Assembly (NCBI GenBank): GCA_035222895.1
Contig: JAVYIG010000883.1
Location: 1-64,000, forward strand
From: Strongylocentrotus droebachiensis
Taxonomy: Eukaryota; Echinodermata; Echinoidea; Camarodonta; Strongylocentrotidae
DNA: 64,000 nucleotides
Direction: 5' to 3'
The position numbers and the translations under genes were made by a program. How positions within the stretch are numbered: the first letter of the stretch is position 1; the number at the start of each line of letters is the position of its first letter. Shown piece by piece: positions 33,337 through 44,977 of the stretch. The notes beneath the pieces are model-generated. The model had not been told where the DNA came from. It saw only the letters and a program-made list of their open reading frames with translations, and ran no database searches.

Positions 33337-36300
33337 TTATGCGACACGTTCAATGTAGTGAACCTGAACGTACCTCTGCGGCCAGTGGACGTGGCGGCCT
33401 GAACGTGTGACACGCGCAGTAGGTCGCGATTTCACCAGAGCAGGAGCAGGCGTAGGAGCAGGTGCAGGAGCAGGCGCAGAGGTTGCGCGAAGTGCTGTGC
33501 GCAGAGGGGAGGAGACGGTAGGCTCTCCCTCTAGAGGCACGTCAGCCGCGGTAGTCCTAGCCGAAACGCTTTCCAAAAACGCGGGTTTCAGTCGATCAAT
33601 GCTTACAGAAACATGCTTGCCCTTTTGCTCAATAACGAAAAACTTCGGGTTTCGTTTGAGAACCTTGAACGGACCCAAATACGGAGGCTGTAATGGCTTA
33701 CGGACAGCATCGATACGCAAGAAAATATGCGTACAAGTATCGAGAGACCTATGTACAAAACTGGTCTGTGGTGACCTACGTGTCGCTGTAGGCGCTAAAG
33801 CAGACATATGGTCCTTCAAGCGTTGGACGTAGTCGGCGGGGTCAACAGTATCGTGTCGTGTAGGCACTATCAGCTGGCCTGGAAGACGCAACGCCGTCCC
33901 GTAGACGAGTTCGGCAGCGGAAGCTCCGATGTCTTCCTTAATAGCTGCGCGAATACCCAACATGACCAATGGTAGGTATTCTTGCCAACGGTTCGGCTCG
34001 GGTTGAGATTTGAGAGAGGCCTTCAGTTGCCGATGGAACCGTTCCACCATACCGTTGGCCTGCGGGTGGTAGGCCGTGGTGGCTATGGTCCGACAACCGA
34101 GCAAATTAGCTAAAGCAGTGAAAAGCGCCGATTGAAACTGACGACCTCGATCATGCGTAATCGTGGCTGGAGCTCCAAAGCGAGCTACCCAGTTCTCCAC
34201 TAGAGCTATGGCTACTGTCTCGGCAGTGGCATCTGCTATCGGGATCGCTTCGGGCCAACGGGTGAACCTGTCGATACAAGTCAGCAGATAAATGTGCCCT
34301 TTCGAGGGCTGTAGTGGCCCAACAAGATCAATATGAACGTGTGCAAAACGGGCATCGGGGTTGGCAAAAGTGCCAAGCGGTGAGTGCGTATGACGTTGGA
34401 TTTTTGCGCGCTGACATGGGATGCAAGTACGCGCCCATGCACAAATGTCCTTGTTAATACCCCGCCACACAAAACGGGCCGCGATTAGCTTTTGCGAAGC
34501 TTTAATACCCGGATGCGCGAGATTGTGCAGATTGTCAAACAACGATCGACGGTGCGCTACCGATACATACGGCCGTGGATGCCCTGTGGACATGTCGCAC
34601 CAAATGTGCGCGTCCCCTTCTGGAAGGAGGACCTTCTCAAATTTGAGCGAGGTTGACGTGTCTGAGCGCAGAGCAGCGAGCTCGACGTCATCGACTTGGT
34701 CGGTCGCGACTACACGCAGGTTAATCGAGTTCGGTAATTGCACTGAGTCAATCTCGGTGCGAGAAAGTGCATCAGCTACCTGATTATCAACGCCTCGAAT
34801 ATGGCGTATGTCGGAGGTAAACTGTGACACGTAATCGAGTTGCCGCGCTTCCCTAGGGGAATGTCGATCGGGCGATGTCTTGAGTGCGAAGGTAAGAGGC
34901 TTGTGGTCTGTAAAAACAAAAAAATCACGCCCCTCTAAGAAGTATCGGAAATGGCGTATTCCGAGGTAAATGGCTAGCAGCTCTCGACCAAAGGTACTAT
35001 ACCTAGTCTCGGGAGGCTTGAGGCGGCGGGAAAAGAACGCAAGCGGTCGCCACTCCCCTTCATGGAGTTGCTGTAACACACCACCTACGGCGAGATCAGA
35101 AGCGTCTACCGCGAGGCTTGTAGGTAGCTCAACAGACGGGTATGTAAGCATCGTGACGTTCGCGAGGTCCTCTTTGACAGCCGCGAAAGCAGAGTCGCAC
35201 ACAGGGGACCAATCTAACGCCTTTCGAGAGCGCTTAGGTTGCTTGCGCAGTAAATCAGTCAAGGCGGCCAGCGAGGATGCGCACTTAGGCATAAATCGGC
35301 GGTAAAAATTAACCATGCCTAAGAACCGGCGCAGCTGGCGTAGCGAGGTAGGGCGCGGAAATTTGCGAATTACCGTGACCTTGTCATCCATCGGGGATAC
35401 GCCCTGGGCATTCACATGGTGCCCTAGAAAGTCAAGTGCTTCGACTCCAAACTGGCATTTGTCAGGATGCACTACTACTCCATAATCACGGAGGCTTGCG
35501 AACAGCTGGCGCAAATGAGTCTCGTGCTGTTCGGGATTCTCGCTGGCAACAAGAATATCATCAAGATACACGAATACAAATGGCAGGTCACGGACGACCC
35601 TATCAATAAACCTTTGAAAGGTTTGCGCCGCGTTGCGTAGTCCGAATGGCATGCGTCGGAAATGGAATAACCCAAAAGGGGTTGTCAGCGCGGTCTTCTT
35701 CACATCATCAGGGTGTACGGGGATCTGATGATATGCGCGCACTAAGTCAACTTTGGAAAATACGCACTTGTCTCGCAACTGTGCGGCAAAGTCGTGAAGG
35801 TGCGGAATGGGATAGCGATCCGGGACGGTCACGCGATTAAGAGCGCGGTAATCGCCACATGGTCGCCAACCGCCTGACTTCTTTGGCACCATGTGGAGCG
35901 GCGACGCCCATGAACTATCTGAGGGCTCGACAATGCCCAAATCGAGTAACCGGCCAAACTCGTCTTTAGCGATCTTGTGTTTGTCCGGCGCTAAGCGTCG
36001 AGGTCGTGCCGAAACGGGTGGGCCGGTTGTGAGTATTCTGTGTGTGACGTCATGTTTCATCGGACAGTTCTTAAACATGGGCCGAGTTATTTCCGTGAAC
36101 TCGGCAAGTAAGCGCTTGTAGACAGAATCGGAGTCTACCTGCACTATAGTGAGGTTCAGTGACGGAAAGTCGGAGGCGATGCCATTAACGGACAGGCTAG
36201 TGGTGGCATCCCAAAGTCGGTTTGTGCGCAAATCAACCAATAAGCCATAATGTCTCAAGAAATCTGCGCCGAGGATAGGCTGCGAAACATCGGCCAATAT

Positions 36301-36549
36301 GAATGACCACTTAAACGAACGCCGCAGCCCAATACACACTGTGAGCTCACGCTGCCCATATGTGCATATGCGCGTCTTGTTTGCAGCCTGCAAAACGAGT
36401 GGCATAAGGTGCCTCTTATCAGCGGTGTTGGCAGGAATTACGCTTACCGCGGCACCCGTATCAACCAAAAATCGTGTCCCAGAATCTCTATCTGTGACAT
36501 AGAACAAGCGACCGTCACGAAGAGGGCCAGTGAGGCTTGTCGCGCCCAC
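33337..36549 (-). CDS. pol: Retrotransposon Pol: protease, RT, RNase H, integrase
   Basis: A 1070-codon open frame. Protease: LVDTGA near residue 29-33. Reverse transcriptase: [19 protein letters not shown] and the catalytic YLDD near 328. RNase H: AVDASD near 482 and FTDHKPL. Integrase: zinc-binding H..H..C..C (HNLAHPG .. CIPC) near 680-715 and the catalytic D,D,E in [15 protein letters not shown] and [10 protein letters not shown] (about 740-840). The C-terminus has IDRLKPAF, usual for this lineage, then an Ala/Pro tail. The frame starts without a clear ATG (GTG at 36549) and stays open upstream into the end of gag, one base in the -1 direction, so expression by -1 frameshifting is likely. 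Confidence 0.95.
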   Translation of the reverse strand: MGATSLTGPLRDGRLFYVTDRDSGTRFLVDTGAAVSVIPANTADKRHLMPLVLQAANKTRICTYGQRELTVCIGLRRSFKWSFILADVSQPILGADFLRHYGLLVDLRTNRLWDATTSLSVNGIASDFPSLNLTIVQVDSDSVYKRLLAEFTEITRPMFKNCPMKHDVTHRILTTGPPVSARPRRLAPDKHKIAKDEFGRLLDLGIVEPSDSSWASPLHMVPKKSGGWRPCGDYRALNRVTVPDRYPIPHLHDFAAQLRDKCVFSKVDLVRAYHQIPVHPDDVKKTALTTPFGLFHFRRMPFGLRNAAQTFQRFIDRVVRDLPFVFVYLDDILVASENPEQHETHLRQLFASLRDYGVVVHPDKCQFGVEALDFLGHHVNAQGVSPMDDKVTVIRKFPRPTSLRQLRRFLGMVNFYRRFMPKCASSLAALTDLLRKQPKRSRKALDWSPVCDSAFAAVKEDLANVTMLTYPSVELPTSLAVDASDLAVGGVLQQLHEGEWRPLAFFSRRLKPPETRYSTFGRELLAIYLGIRHFRYFLEGRDFFVFTDHKPLTFALKTSPDRHSPREARQLDYVSQFTSDIRHIRGVDNQVADALSRTEIDSVQLPNSINLRVVATDQVDDVELAALRSDTSTSLKFEKVLLPEGDAHIWCDMSTGHPRPYVSVAHRRSLFDNLHNLAHPGIKASQKLIAARFVWRGINKDICAWARTCIPCQRAKIQRHTHSPLGTFANPDARFAHVHIDLVGPLQPSKGHIYLLTCIDRFTRWPEAIPIADATAETVAIALVENWVARFGAPATITHDRGRQFQSALFTALANLLGCRTIATTAYHPQANGMVERFHRQLKASLKSQPEPNRWQEYLPLVMLGIRAAIKEDIGASAAELVYGTALRLPGQLIVPTRHDTVDPADYVQRLKDHMSALAPTATRRSPQTSFVHRSLDTCTHIFLRIDAVRKPLQPPYLGPFKVLKRNPKFFVIEQKGKHVSVSIDRLKPAFLESVSARTTAADVPLEGEPTVSSPLRTALRATSAPAPAPAPTPAPALVKSRPTARVTRSGRHVHWPQRYVQVHYIERVA

Positions 36550-36557
36550 CTCCTGGC

Positions 36558-37430
36558 CTAGTTGTTTTCCGCTGGCTTGCTATATGTGCATGGCGGGCGG
36601 CACTGGTGAGCCTTCTCACCCCACTTCTCATGATACCAACAAAATTCCGAAGTGCTTGCTGATTTACTACCGGATGAGTCGCGCTTACGGTTACTGCTCA
36701 TGCTGCGGCTTCGGCTTCGGCTCCGCATGTGACCGACAGTGGCAGTCAACTCCTTCACCATTTTCGTGAGCTCAAGGACTTGGTGTTGGAGATCGGGGTT
36801 AGAGTTAGATACAGCTGCGACTGTGGCGCTGGGTGCTGAAATTCCAGTGACGGGAATTGACGCTTCTAGAATTTTATCGGCTAAATTGGCCAGCTCGGAA
36901 AGCGGAAGCGCGTCGCTTGATGATGCAAGAATGAGGCGGACATTCTGTGGCAGGCGCTGCAAGAACAATTCCCGCAAAATCCCCTTCTCTAGCTGCTGCA
37001 TGCCTAGCAGCTGCTGCATCCGTCTGAGAAGTTGACTAGGTTTTCGGTCGCCTAATTCCTCCTCATTCAACAACATCTGAACTCGGCGCTGTTCAGAGGA
37101 GGTCATCCGCGATATGAGCAGGGCACGCAGCTCAGTGTAAGGCTTGATCGGGGGCGGACTAATCAATATATCGCGAATCTCGAGCGCGACATCCGATGGC
37201 AATGTCGCTATAATATAGGCATATTTGGTCTGCTCGCTGGTTATGCCCCTGGTCTCAAACTGAGCAGAGGCTTGGGCAAACCATACCTCCGGGTCTCCCC
37301 TCCAAAAAGGGGGGAGCTTAATGCTCACTGCGCCGACGCCTTGGGTGGCCTGTACGCTAGCCCCGGCCGCGGCTTCCGCCTGCTCATGCTCCGGCGGAGG
37401 GCCCTCCTCGGCAGTATTTGGTGCGGGCAT
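36558..37430 (-). CDS. gag: Retrotransposon Gag
   Basis: A 290-residue protein from an ATG at 37430. The N-terminus is Glu/Ala-rich. The conserved Gag segment [16 protein letters not shown] starts near residue 38, followed by [13 protein letters not shown], typical of CsRn1-like elements. A Ser/Arg stretch (RSRSRSRS) precedes a Cys-His array [18 protein letters not shown] near 268-285, the CHCC arrangement of this lineage rather than the CCHC of retroviral knuckles. The product packages the element RNA into particles. It stops with TAG at 36558-36560; the A-rich run GGAAAAC lies just before the stop, a plausible slip site. Confidence 0.9.
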   Translation of the reverse strand: MPAPNTAEEGPPPEHEQAEAAAGASVQATQGVGAVSIKLPPFWRGDPEVWFAQASAQFETRGITSEQTKYAYIIATLPSDVALEIRDILISPPPIKPYTELRALLISRMTSSEQRRVQMLLNEEELGDRKPSQLLRRMQQLLGMQQLEKGILRELFLQRLPQNVRLILASSSDALPLSELANLADKILEASIPVTGISAPSATVAAVSNSNPDLQHQVLELTKMVKELTATVGHMRSRSRSRSMSSNRKRDSSGSKSASTSEFCWYHEKWGEKAHQCRPPCTYSKPAENN

Positions 37431-37565
37431 GATGACGCCGCGCCACGTCCACTGTTCACAAAACTAAATTCAGTGTATCAGTAAGAAATGTGATTACCTA
37501 ATGGTAAAAAAAATATATATTAATAAGCAAAGGTAATCTAACTAAATGTTTCTTATCTCAGGGGG

Positions 37566-37583
37566 ATCACGTCGGGGTCACCA
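37566..37583 (-). other. Primer-binding site, tRNA-Trp type
   Basis: Plus-strand text ATCACGTCGGGGTCACCA equals the 3' end of animal tRNA-Trp with CCA. On the element strand it is the complementary primer site beginning TGGTGACCCC. It lies one base from the 5' LTR. Confidence 0.85.
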
Positions 37584-37584
37584 A

Positions 37585-39386
37585 TTTAGAAAACTACATG
37601 GGGTATGGACTATGTTGCGTGTTAACTAGTAATCCCACACAATTCCCTTTTTTAATTAAACTACTAAAAAGCAGTATCCCTCCAGACAAGAAAACACTTA
37701 ATAAATGATCACATCCAGACAAATTGATTATGGTTAAAAACTGGTTCTATATTCTATAATTTCACATAAGAAACAATGATTACAGAATTATCAAGAACCT
37801 CTTCTGTCTATCTCAACAGTGACAGACAATTAAACTATCACTAGGCCCTTGGTAGTTACTATTAATAATCAAACATAGATAACTTCCAACAGCACAGATA
37901 ATATAAAGGAGACTCAACTTAGTCACTATGGTATTAATGATTACCGCTTAATACAAGTCTCGAAATATCAGGAGTCCTGTTCAGTACAACTTAAGACAGT
38001 ACTAAAACAAGTCAGTTAAATATCATTCACACTCCATGAATAATAACAGTCAGGAAAATACTACTCAAATCTAAGCGTTTAGATTTACCTACATAGGCAC
38101 GAAATATTGTGGTTCAAGAAACCACTAAACAAATCTCTACTTGTGTATGTGTACGGAATGCACAACACGAGAATACAACAATATATCGGTGGATCTAGAC
38201 TATAGCAGATCTAGATCAGTAGACCAGGCATAGGCCTAGAACTAGTGCAATTATAAACATGTAAAATATGTGTTAGTAAGCGTACGCACTCAACAACAGG
38301 CACTCAGTCACTCAAAATAAGGCATCACAATGATAAACAATGCAATGCATAAATCACAATATAATTAACGTTACGTGAGTCATTGGAGTTGAATTCAAAG
38401 TAGATCTTCTTCAAGTTCTAGATAGATGTAGAAACTAGCTAGTCGAAAACGGTGGTCGATGAGCTGGTTGTCGATCGCGTAGGATATGCAGACGAGGATC
38501 GACGCTAGGTGAATACCACGATGATGAAGACGATGATGAAGACAACGATGATGAAGACGACGCTGGTGAAGACAGCGATGATGAAGTCGACGATGAAGAC
38601 GACGCTGGTGAAGGCAGCGATGATGAAGACAACGATGATGAAGACAACGGTGATGAAAACGATGATGAATCAGTTAACAGATGAATACAATGATGATGCA
38701 GTCAATGTCAATAGATCAACTTCAGTGACTTGCGATGCAGGTCGAAGAATCAAATGTCGAGACAATATATATCATATGAAGTCGATGATAAAAGGTTGTC
38801 AAACAATAATGCAGGTGAGAAAAACTTTAGATCATATTAAATGTTCTATTCTCACTGCTGGTGAATTAAGGTGTCGTCAATGCTGAACATCGAGAGAGTC
38901 AAAATATATCTTGCAAAACGTACAAAATGTAAATAGGTGAGCACGTCCACCGGGAATGGTCCGGGGACGTAGTAGTTCAATCCTCGTTGGATACAGATTT
39001 TACAGGTACAAATATCAACACAATAACAGCATGTGCGTATACCAATATCAAAACAGCTCACTCATTCCCGCACAGGAAAACCAGAAGAGCGCCAATCAAC
39101 TACAGCGCGATTGGTTCAAAACAAGCGCACATGTATGTTAATTAAGCACGTGATCTAAATACTTATGAATAAATACGCGTACATCTATGTTAATTCATCA
39201 TGTGATGAAAATACTAATGAATAAACATCGTTATATAATAAATCGAGTTAAAACCAGTTCTGAGGACATGGCGTAATACCAAATCCTCGAACTCTCAATG
39301 ACTTCTAAAGCGTCCATTTTGGATTAAAAACACAATATGTATACCAGTGAATTATAAATGAATGCACTGTAACATTAGTCGCTACA
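37585..39386 (-). repeat. LTR, 5' copy in element orientation
   Basis: 1802 bp, the same length as the other LTR and nearly identical. It ends in GTCGCTACA at 39386, directly at the TSD CATC. It supplies the last codons and the stop (TAG at 39382-39384) of the truncated receptor B1. Confidence 0.95.
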
Positions 39387-40362
39387 CATCCAAGCACATA
39401 CATCTCGCTTCAGCGTTGGTCAAAAGATAGATCACTGGCTGTAAACATGTATTGCTCCCTGATAAAATGTCCATGATATTCAATGTAGTAGAATCTACAG
39501 TTATGACATATGCGTAGACGTGCGGTAGCCACGGGATGTAAAACGAACCAGTTAGAAGAAATACTGTAACAAAACCTTTCAGCCCTCTTTTGCGCAACAG
39601 ATTAAAATTCAAGTTGCCGTTCCGTACAACGCGAATTTGCGCATTTTCCGGACAACGGTCTTCTGGAAAGTTATTGCGATTCTCCATGTTAACATTGTTG
39701 GCGGGGGCACGAGGGTTCTCATGAATGGCTACAACCTTATTGACTTGACATGCAATGACCAGCATTCTGATATAGACTATTGTTGTAAAAAGCATTGTCG
39801 CGCAAACTAGACAGATCTGGATAACGGTGAGAACGATTGAAGCCCACTGAATCTTTACGCCGCTGTCACGTGCTATGCAACGTTCAATCAAGACTTTCAT
39901 AAAAGGTGAATCGGGAATAGGCAAATATATTCCACAGATAAGTACATTCACTAAGAATGTGGAGGCAAGTGTGGTGTAGAATCTGGTTCGTGTTACAATC
40001 GTATAGTAGCGTAAAGGCCTCGTGACGAGAAGATAAATATTGAAACAGGTTCCACTGAGACAAGCCATTACAGATATTATAGACATCTGATACACAAATG
40101 AGAATGCCATGCTTACGATAGTACACATCTTCTCGTTAGAAGCTTGTGTCCAGAACATGCTCCACAGGTTCCAAATGCTACCTAAAATTATATCCGATAC
40201 AGCAAGTATCTGGTAAAGAACTCGCATGTATTCTTGTAGTTCTTTTTGGCGTCTAATAACGACCAGGACGATCGTGTTCAAAACAATAGTCATAGTAGTT
40301 ACTAGGATCCTATAGGCATCAGGCTCCATGAATTCGGGTGCCACAGTCTCGACTTTTGCCAT
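39382..40362 (-). CDS. Type B orphan rhodopsin-class GPCR, B1, tail cut by LTR insertion
   Basis: Seven-helix receptor, 326 residues from the MAKV start at 40362. This start is conserved in B2 and B3; an in-frame ATG at 40449 gives 29 more residues that are not conserved. D57 at 2.50 is kept (SDIILG). DRY is N-I-Y, aligned by TRPLRYY and the 52-residue spacing from D57. TM6 has PWLP and TM7 has QPVIY. Cys80 and the Cys of IERC are possible disulfide partners. The protein ends ARCMCLDV: Val and the stop come from the LTR. About 11 tail residues (ALRRCFKQMAK) are lost; they lie at 31379-31417. All seven helices remain, so function is possible, but the 3' UTR and polyadenylation must now come from the retrotransposon. 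Confidence 0.85.
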   Translation of the reverse strand: MAKVETVAPEFMEPDAYRILVTTMTIVLNTIVLVVIRRQKELQEYMRVLYQILAVSDIILGSIWNLWSMFWTQASNEKMCTIVSMAFSFVYQMSIISVMACLSGTCFNIYLLVTRPLRYYTIVTRTRFYTTLASTFLVNVLICGIYLPIPDSPFMKVLIERCIARDSGVKIQWASIVLTVIQICLVCATMLFTTIVYIRMLVIACQVNKVVAIHENPRAPANNVNMENRNNFPEDRCPENAQIRVVRNGNLNFNLLRKRGLKGFVTVFLLTGSFYIPWLPHVYAYVITVDSTTLNIMDILSGSNTCLQPVIYLLTNAEARCMCLDV

Positions 40363-42115
40363 TTCAGCTGCCTGCTCTGTTTTTTCCTGTACCGCGAAAA
40401 ACGATGGAGGTGCCTGTCTCGAGCAATACTGCCAGTTAGGAATTTTCAAAAGCTAGTCGGTCGATTTTATTGTAAGAGAGCCGGTTGCTCCAGGTTGAAG
40501 TGGCTGGTAAACCTGGTCTTCTCGGGCCAATTCGGGGGGAAATGCAACAAACGTTTATGATTCCGTTCCTAAAGAAATGTGGAGTTGTGTTGACCAAAGT
40601 CTAAACAAGTGACTTTTGGCGCAGGAAAAATATCTTATACGGTATTAGATCATTGTAGAAGAAAAAAAAGTAGGGGTCTGTCTGTCAAACAAACGGATGG
40701 GTCAAACGGTCAGTTACATCTGTATTAAAATTATCAGTTCTATTCGTCAAGATATAATCAGTGGATGCTCAACGTGACTTACATACAAATTCATGTTTTA
40801 AGGCATAGGCACTATTTACCTTGCCGTTCCTGCCACGTGATAATCTGGCTAAAATCCTGGTGATTCAGTAAATTGTGACAGCCTTAACGATTACCTATCA
40901 CTTGCATCAATCACACACGTACTTAGCAAAGGCATATTCAATTAGTGAGAAAAAAAACCTGAAATGGACAGGATGCATGTCTGTTTTTGCAGACTTGATT
41001 TCGTTGCCAAACCCCAACAAAACTTTCGTGCTAAATGTGCCTAAAACACAAATCCTAAGTAAATAAATGTCCATTAATTTGGTACCTAGGGCAAGCATAT
41101 GTCATTTATAAGTTGTTCATTTACATAGTATATCACAAACCAAATTCTGGCTACTTGATATACTCAATTTAAATGTCGAAAATAACCTCCTCTCTTTGCA
41201 TCGGAAATCAGTCACGGAGCTGGTACACTATTTGTGACTTCACGACCGGGAAGCGGAGTATATTCACGTACCCGGATGTTTCATAGAAAAGCATGTGCAG
41301 AGAGATACGATTTTCTGCTTATTTCGTTACAAAGGCTGAAAATTCTAATAACCCATACTTCTATATACAATTCCTTACCTTCCCCATAATATTTCATAGT
41401 ATTGATATCAATTTCCCTTTTTAGAATTATAACATATACATGCCAACGATGTGCTATTAGTCGATACTTTCACCAAGTAATTATTTTTTGTTTGTGTTGA
41501 AATTAATTTTGTGAGATTATGCGTGTGATAGCGCTCGGTATGTAAAGTAGATCCGGTCGTTTGGCTTTATACTTCTCGGTCGCGTTGGTCTGTTTTAGCT
41601 AGCCAGCTTGATACACGTACGGTACATACTTTAGCAATTGTTATAAAATGATGACGTAGATCCTAATCAAATGATTTGTTGAAATCGTACACGTGACCAT
41701 GCATTTATTTAGCCTAACGCGAAATTTAGATAACTACCGGTCATTATCCTATGGTAATGACCGGTCATTGGCGATCAATTTGCGATCGCAACCATTGAGA
41801 TGTATCGTTTTACTTTTACTCGCGAAACTGGCTGCCGCGGACATTATTACGCAGTAGTTATCTAAGTTAGATCTAGATCAGTCATAGATATAGACCTAGA
41901 AAGAGTAAAGTACGCACTTTGAGATGAGGGTGATTTATGAAATAACAAGGATCCACGTCATAATTTTATAAAACAAATATTACACAGCAATTTGTTCAGG
42001 CATTACTAAAATTACCCACACTCGGTACATTTGAAGCAGTCCAAACATCCTCGGCTATCGCCTTGGGCGTGTTAGACTGTTCCAAAGGTACCTTGCATAT
42101 GGGTAATTTTTACTA
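40363..42115. promoter_or_regulatory. 5' flank of receptor B1
   Basis: About 40363-41070 matches the 5' flanks of B2 and B3, including the shared A/B block (40690-40837) and CCACGTGATAATCTGG near 40832. Beyond about 41100 the sequence is not shared with the other units. No gene is evident. Confidence 0.5.
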
Positions 42116-42331
42116 ATGCCCTCACTGCATTGCATTATTTGTATAATAATGGCTGGTGAGTTTGACCAGAACGATCTTTTTATGGATTTTGAAGAGTTTA
42201 TGGAGGAAGATGATGAAAGTGATGAGGGAGAAAGGGACGAGAGTGCAGACGAGGACGATGGAAGTTTGGAGGACGCAAGTGGGGACTCGAGTCGGGGACG
42301 CAAGTTGAAGAGCTTGGGCAAGGAGCCGTAG
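42116..42331 (+). CDS. Hypothetical acidic ORF, possible transposase N-terminal relic
   Basis: A 71-codon frame; from the second Met it reads MAGEFDQNDLFMDFEEFMEE, followed by a strongly acidic run and a short basic end (GRKLKSLGKEP). Acidic N-termini of this sort occur in piggyBac- and Harbinger-type transposases, but I see no catalytic domain downstream. It is not in the other receptor units. It may equally be a chance frame. Confidence 0.2.
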   Translation: MPSLHCIICIIMAGEFDQNDLFMDFEEFMEEDDESDEGERDESADEDDGSLEDASGDSSRGRKLKSLGKEP

Positions 42332-44570
42332 ACGTTCCTGTAGCCGGGGTGGTGGAGTAGGGGAAGTAGTACCGCAGGTGATGGACCCACGTACGACCTT
42401 ATCTCCACGAACCTTGCCGAGCAGTAAACTCGTCTTAAAACTCTACCAAAAAAGAGAATATGAGGATATAAAAATAAATCAGCGACTGGAAAATGTATCT
42501 TCGTTTAATATTCTTTATTCAAATGAAAACAGAAAATCCATCACATATACTCACTAACAATAACAAAATCTAAGCTCTGACAAAATAGCATTTACGTAGG
42601 CATATCACTGCAAATCACTGTCACTAAGCCAATGTTCCCGTTCGTGACGTCAATAATAGAAGACCGAAGTCTACGTGCAATTCCGCGTTTCAGACTTCGA
42701 GATTTTGGTGGAGTTTACTCACATAAATTCACCTTCCTAAACTTGTTTTTTAGGTTGGACACCATTTAGTGATATTCTTGGGGTTAAAATCGCTTTCTAT
42801 TGACGTTATTATCTCAATATTTGGGATTGTCCTAGAATGTCAGCTTTAACCAAAAAAAGAAGCTGTATTCCTATATACGATTGCACTTCACTGGCATAAT
42901 TATTTCTGTATCATTTGGGTTTCGATAAGATTTGTGGTTATGCCATATAAATACAATTTATACCTGTGATGCATTTACCTGTTTAGTTTACGTTTGAATA
43001 ACTAAAAGCTCCAACACTGTTATCGATGACATTTATTCAAAACGGCAAAAGTTTACATATTTTTCTCGAGGTTGATTTCACAATCTGTTTATAGATGATT
43101 TACTCTTGACATAAACTGATTGGGTTTAAATTTTGCTATTATTTGTGTCTCGCATATTGTTTGTGTCTAATTGTTTTCATGATCATGTTTTGTTTGTAAT
43201 ATTTGTATCTTGTATTGTAATGTCCATTTGCAAGGATTTCTGTAAAACAGTGTCAAAATAGATGAAGCCACCCTGGTAAAATAAGACTAAATAAATAAAT
43301 AAATAGAAAAATAAATAAACAAATAAATAGATAAATAAATAAATAAATGATTAGATAAATTAATGAAATTATTGAAAAGTTTATACTGAGGAGTTGACGG
43401 AACATGGGCTTAATAACCGTTATACATGAGGGTCATTTCAAATAATAATGAGGGGGGGGGGGGGGGGGGTAAGGGGACATTTTTTTGGGGGTCTCCAAAT
43501 TTGAAAATTTGACATTTTGCTCCGTTTGGGGGGGGGGGGGGGGGTAAGGTCACCGGGTGTGCGGAAATGGTGTTTTGGGGATGGGAAGTGAGAGTGTTCA
43601 TGTGTGTGGTAATTGTATGTGTCTCAACAATTAAAGACTAATAAATGGCAGATGGCTTATCATAAATCTACAATGGCGAGTAAACTGTCCACATCACAGT
43701 CCACTGATAAATGTGCCTTGAACGTATATAGCAAACGGCAATCGGCGGATCAGACGACACTTGATAGTGATTTTGTATGTGTGATTGCTTTGCTAAATAT
43801 AAAATACAAGAACCTTTTCTATATATCTTTAAAATATCATTGATAGCTGTTAAATAAACATTTAGTAAAATACACTTACCAAACTACATAAAACAATGAA
43901 GTACTTGACTGTAAGTAGGGGAGTTTGATGTGGTGCACAATTGCACCCCTCGGTAAATAATCGAATAGTCCATGGCGTTCATGAATATTCTTTTTTTTGC
44001 TTACCTCGGCAAAATGTTTGCCTATACTACGGGGGTTGGCTGAAATGGACATAATGGACCATTTAGAACTGTCTATAATAATTCATGCTTGTTATCCTTC
44101 GTGTGCTTGACTTAAAACCTTACAATCGCGTGGTAAATTGCGTCCAAAGTTCAACTTGTTGCACATGTGTTATATAGGCAATGACAAACTGGCGACCTAT
44201 CTTGATCAAATTACGGTAGATGAACTTTCAAAAGTCAATGGGACATGAGGGTTCCAATGAAAGAGCTAGTGTCAACGTACGTCGGGTGGATGTGCTTTTC
44301 GTTTAAACAAAAAAAGATTTTTTAACGATTTTGGGTGGTAAAAATCCATAGGCTAACATGTTAAACGGCTGGAATCTGTCGATAGGGGGCGTTGTCCGAT
44401 GAGACTAAATGGAGCTATATGTAATAATAACATGTGTTGTTAACTAGGATAGCCTTATCAGTATGAATATTGTTCTCCCTGATAGCCCTGCAATCATTTT
44501 ATTACACTAGCTTTTAATAGACAAGCTTCAATGATAAAAAGGCGCCCAAGAAGACATTACAATTTTTTCA
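42332..44570. repeat. Receptor-unit flank, LINE 3'-end-like segment and G-run remnants
   Basis: About 42850-43350 matches 50890-51410 and 59230-59740, the far 5' flanks of B2 and B3. It ends in a LINE-like 3' terminus (TTTGCAAGGATTT, then an AATAAATAAAT tail at about 43284-43350). G runs at about 43451-43470 and 43530-43543 look like TIR-element debris. From about 43600 to 44570 I see nothing recognisable. Confidence 0.5.
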
Positions 44571-44750
44571 CTAGTCTTGTTCAGACGGGGTTTTGCTAGT
44601 CGGCGTAGCAGCAGTAAATACCTCATGTATATTTCATTTACACCAATAGTTGTCAACACGATCTTTCTCGGACCAACTTGCCACGATTAAGTTAACACGA
44701 CCTTCCACCGACCTTAGGCAGAGTCATCTATACACAGAGTTTGGCTATTA
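44571..44750. repeat. Fragment matching type A 5' flank
   Basis: TTGTTCAGACGGGGTTTTGC and the following text align with 30203-30400 and 56645-56840, the 5' flanks of A1 and A3. No receptor is next to it. It may be the remains of a lost type A unit between B1 and B2. Confidence 0.6.
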
Positions 44751-44936
44751 ACCCGGTTCGAGTTGGACACGATATGGCGACTACTGCTTAGTTGGGCAAG
44801 CACAAAACGAAAGAATATACGCCATGTTGTGACCCAGTGAAACCAAGTTGGCCAAACTCTGTGTATAGATCGCTCGTGAAAGGTCACATATACTCCCGAG
44901 TGTAAGTGAGAGGGAGTCGGGCTAACTCGCCCCGCT

Positions 44937-44977
44937 GGACATCTCGCCCCAGCCTTTTAGGCTGGGGCGAGATGTCC
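44937..44977. repeat. Perfect 18-bp hairpin
   Basis: GGACATCTCGCCCCAGCC, a 5-base loop TTTTA, then the exact complement GGCTGGGGCGAGATGTCC. It sits in a GC-rich island within AT-rich DNA. It may be a tiny MITE or a structural element; there is no T run for a bacterial-type terminator. Confidence 0.8.

Larger units (their letters stand above)
31418..39386 (-). mobile_element. Full-length Ty3/gypsy LTR retrotransposon, CsRn1-like, inserted in receptor B1
   Basis: A 7969-bp element with two 1802-bp LTRs, in minus orientation, flanked by the 4-bp duplication CATC (31414-31417 and 39387-39390). I see only two LTR differences (T32679/C38846 and G33146/T39313), so the insertion is very recent. It has a tRNA-Trp type primer site, gag, pol with PR-RT-RH-IN order, and a G-rich polypurine tract. 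There is no env: only about 117 nt separate the pol stop from the LTR. tRNA-Trp priming, a CHCC-like knuckle in Gag and the [14 protein letters not shown] Gag start are features of the CsRn1 lineage. The element appears intact enough to be autonomous. Confidence 0.96.

Noticed and set aside
33407-37035. Several plus-strand ORFs opposite gag and pol
   Set aside because: They are shadows of the strong minus-strand coding sequence and contain no motifs.
31418-39386. Endogenous retrovirus
   Set aside because: No env: pol ends about 117 nt before the LTR. Gag and RT features fit a CsRn1-like retrotransposon.
40363-40449. Upstream ATG as the start of receptor B1
   Set aside because: The 29 extra residues are not conserved in B2 and are not open in B3; MAKV is common to all three.
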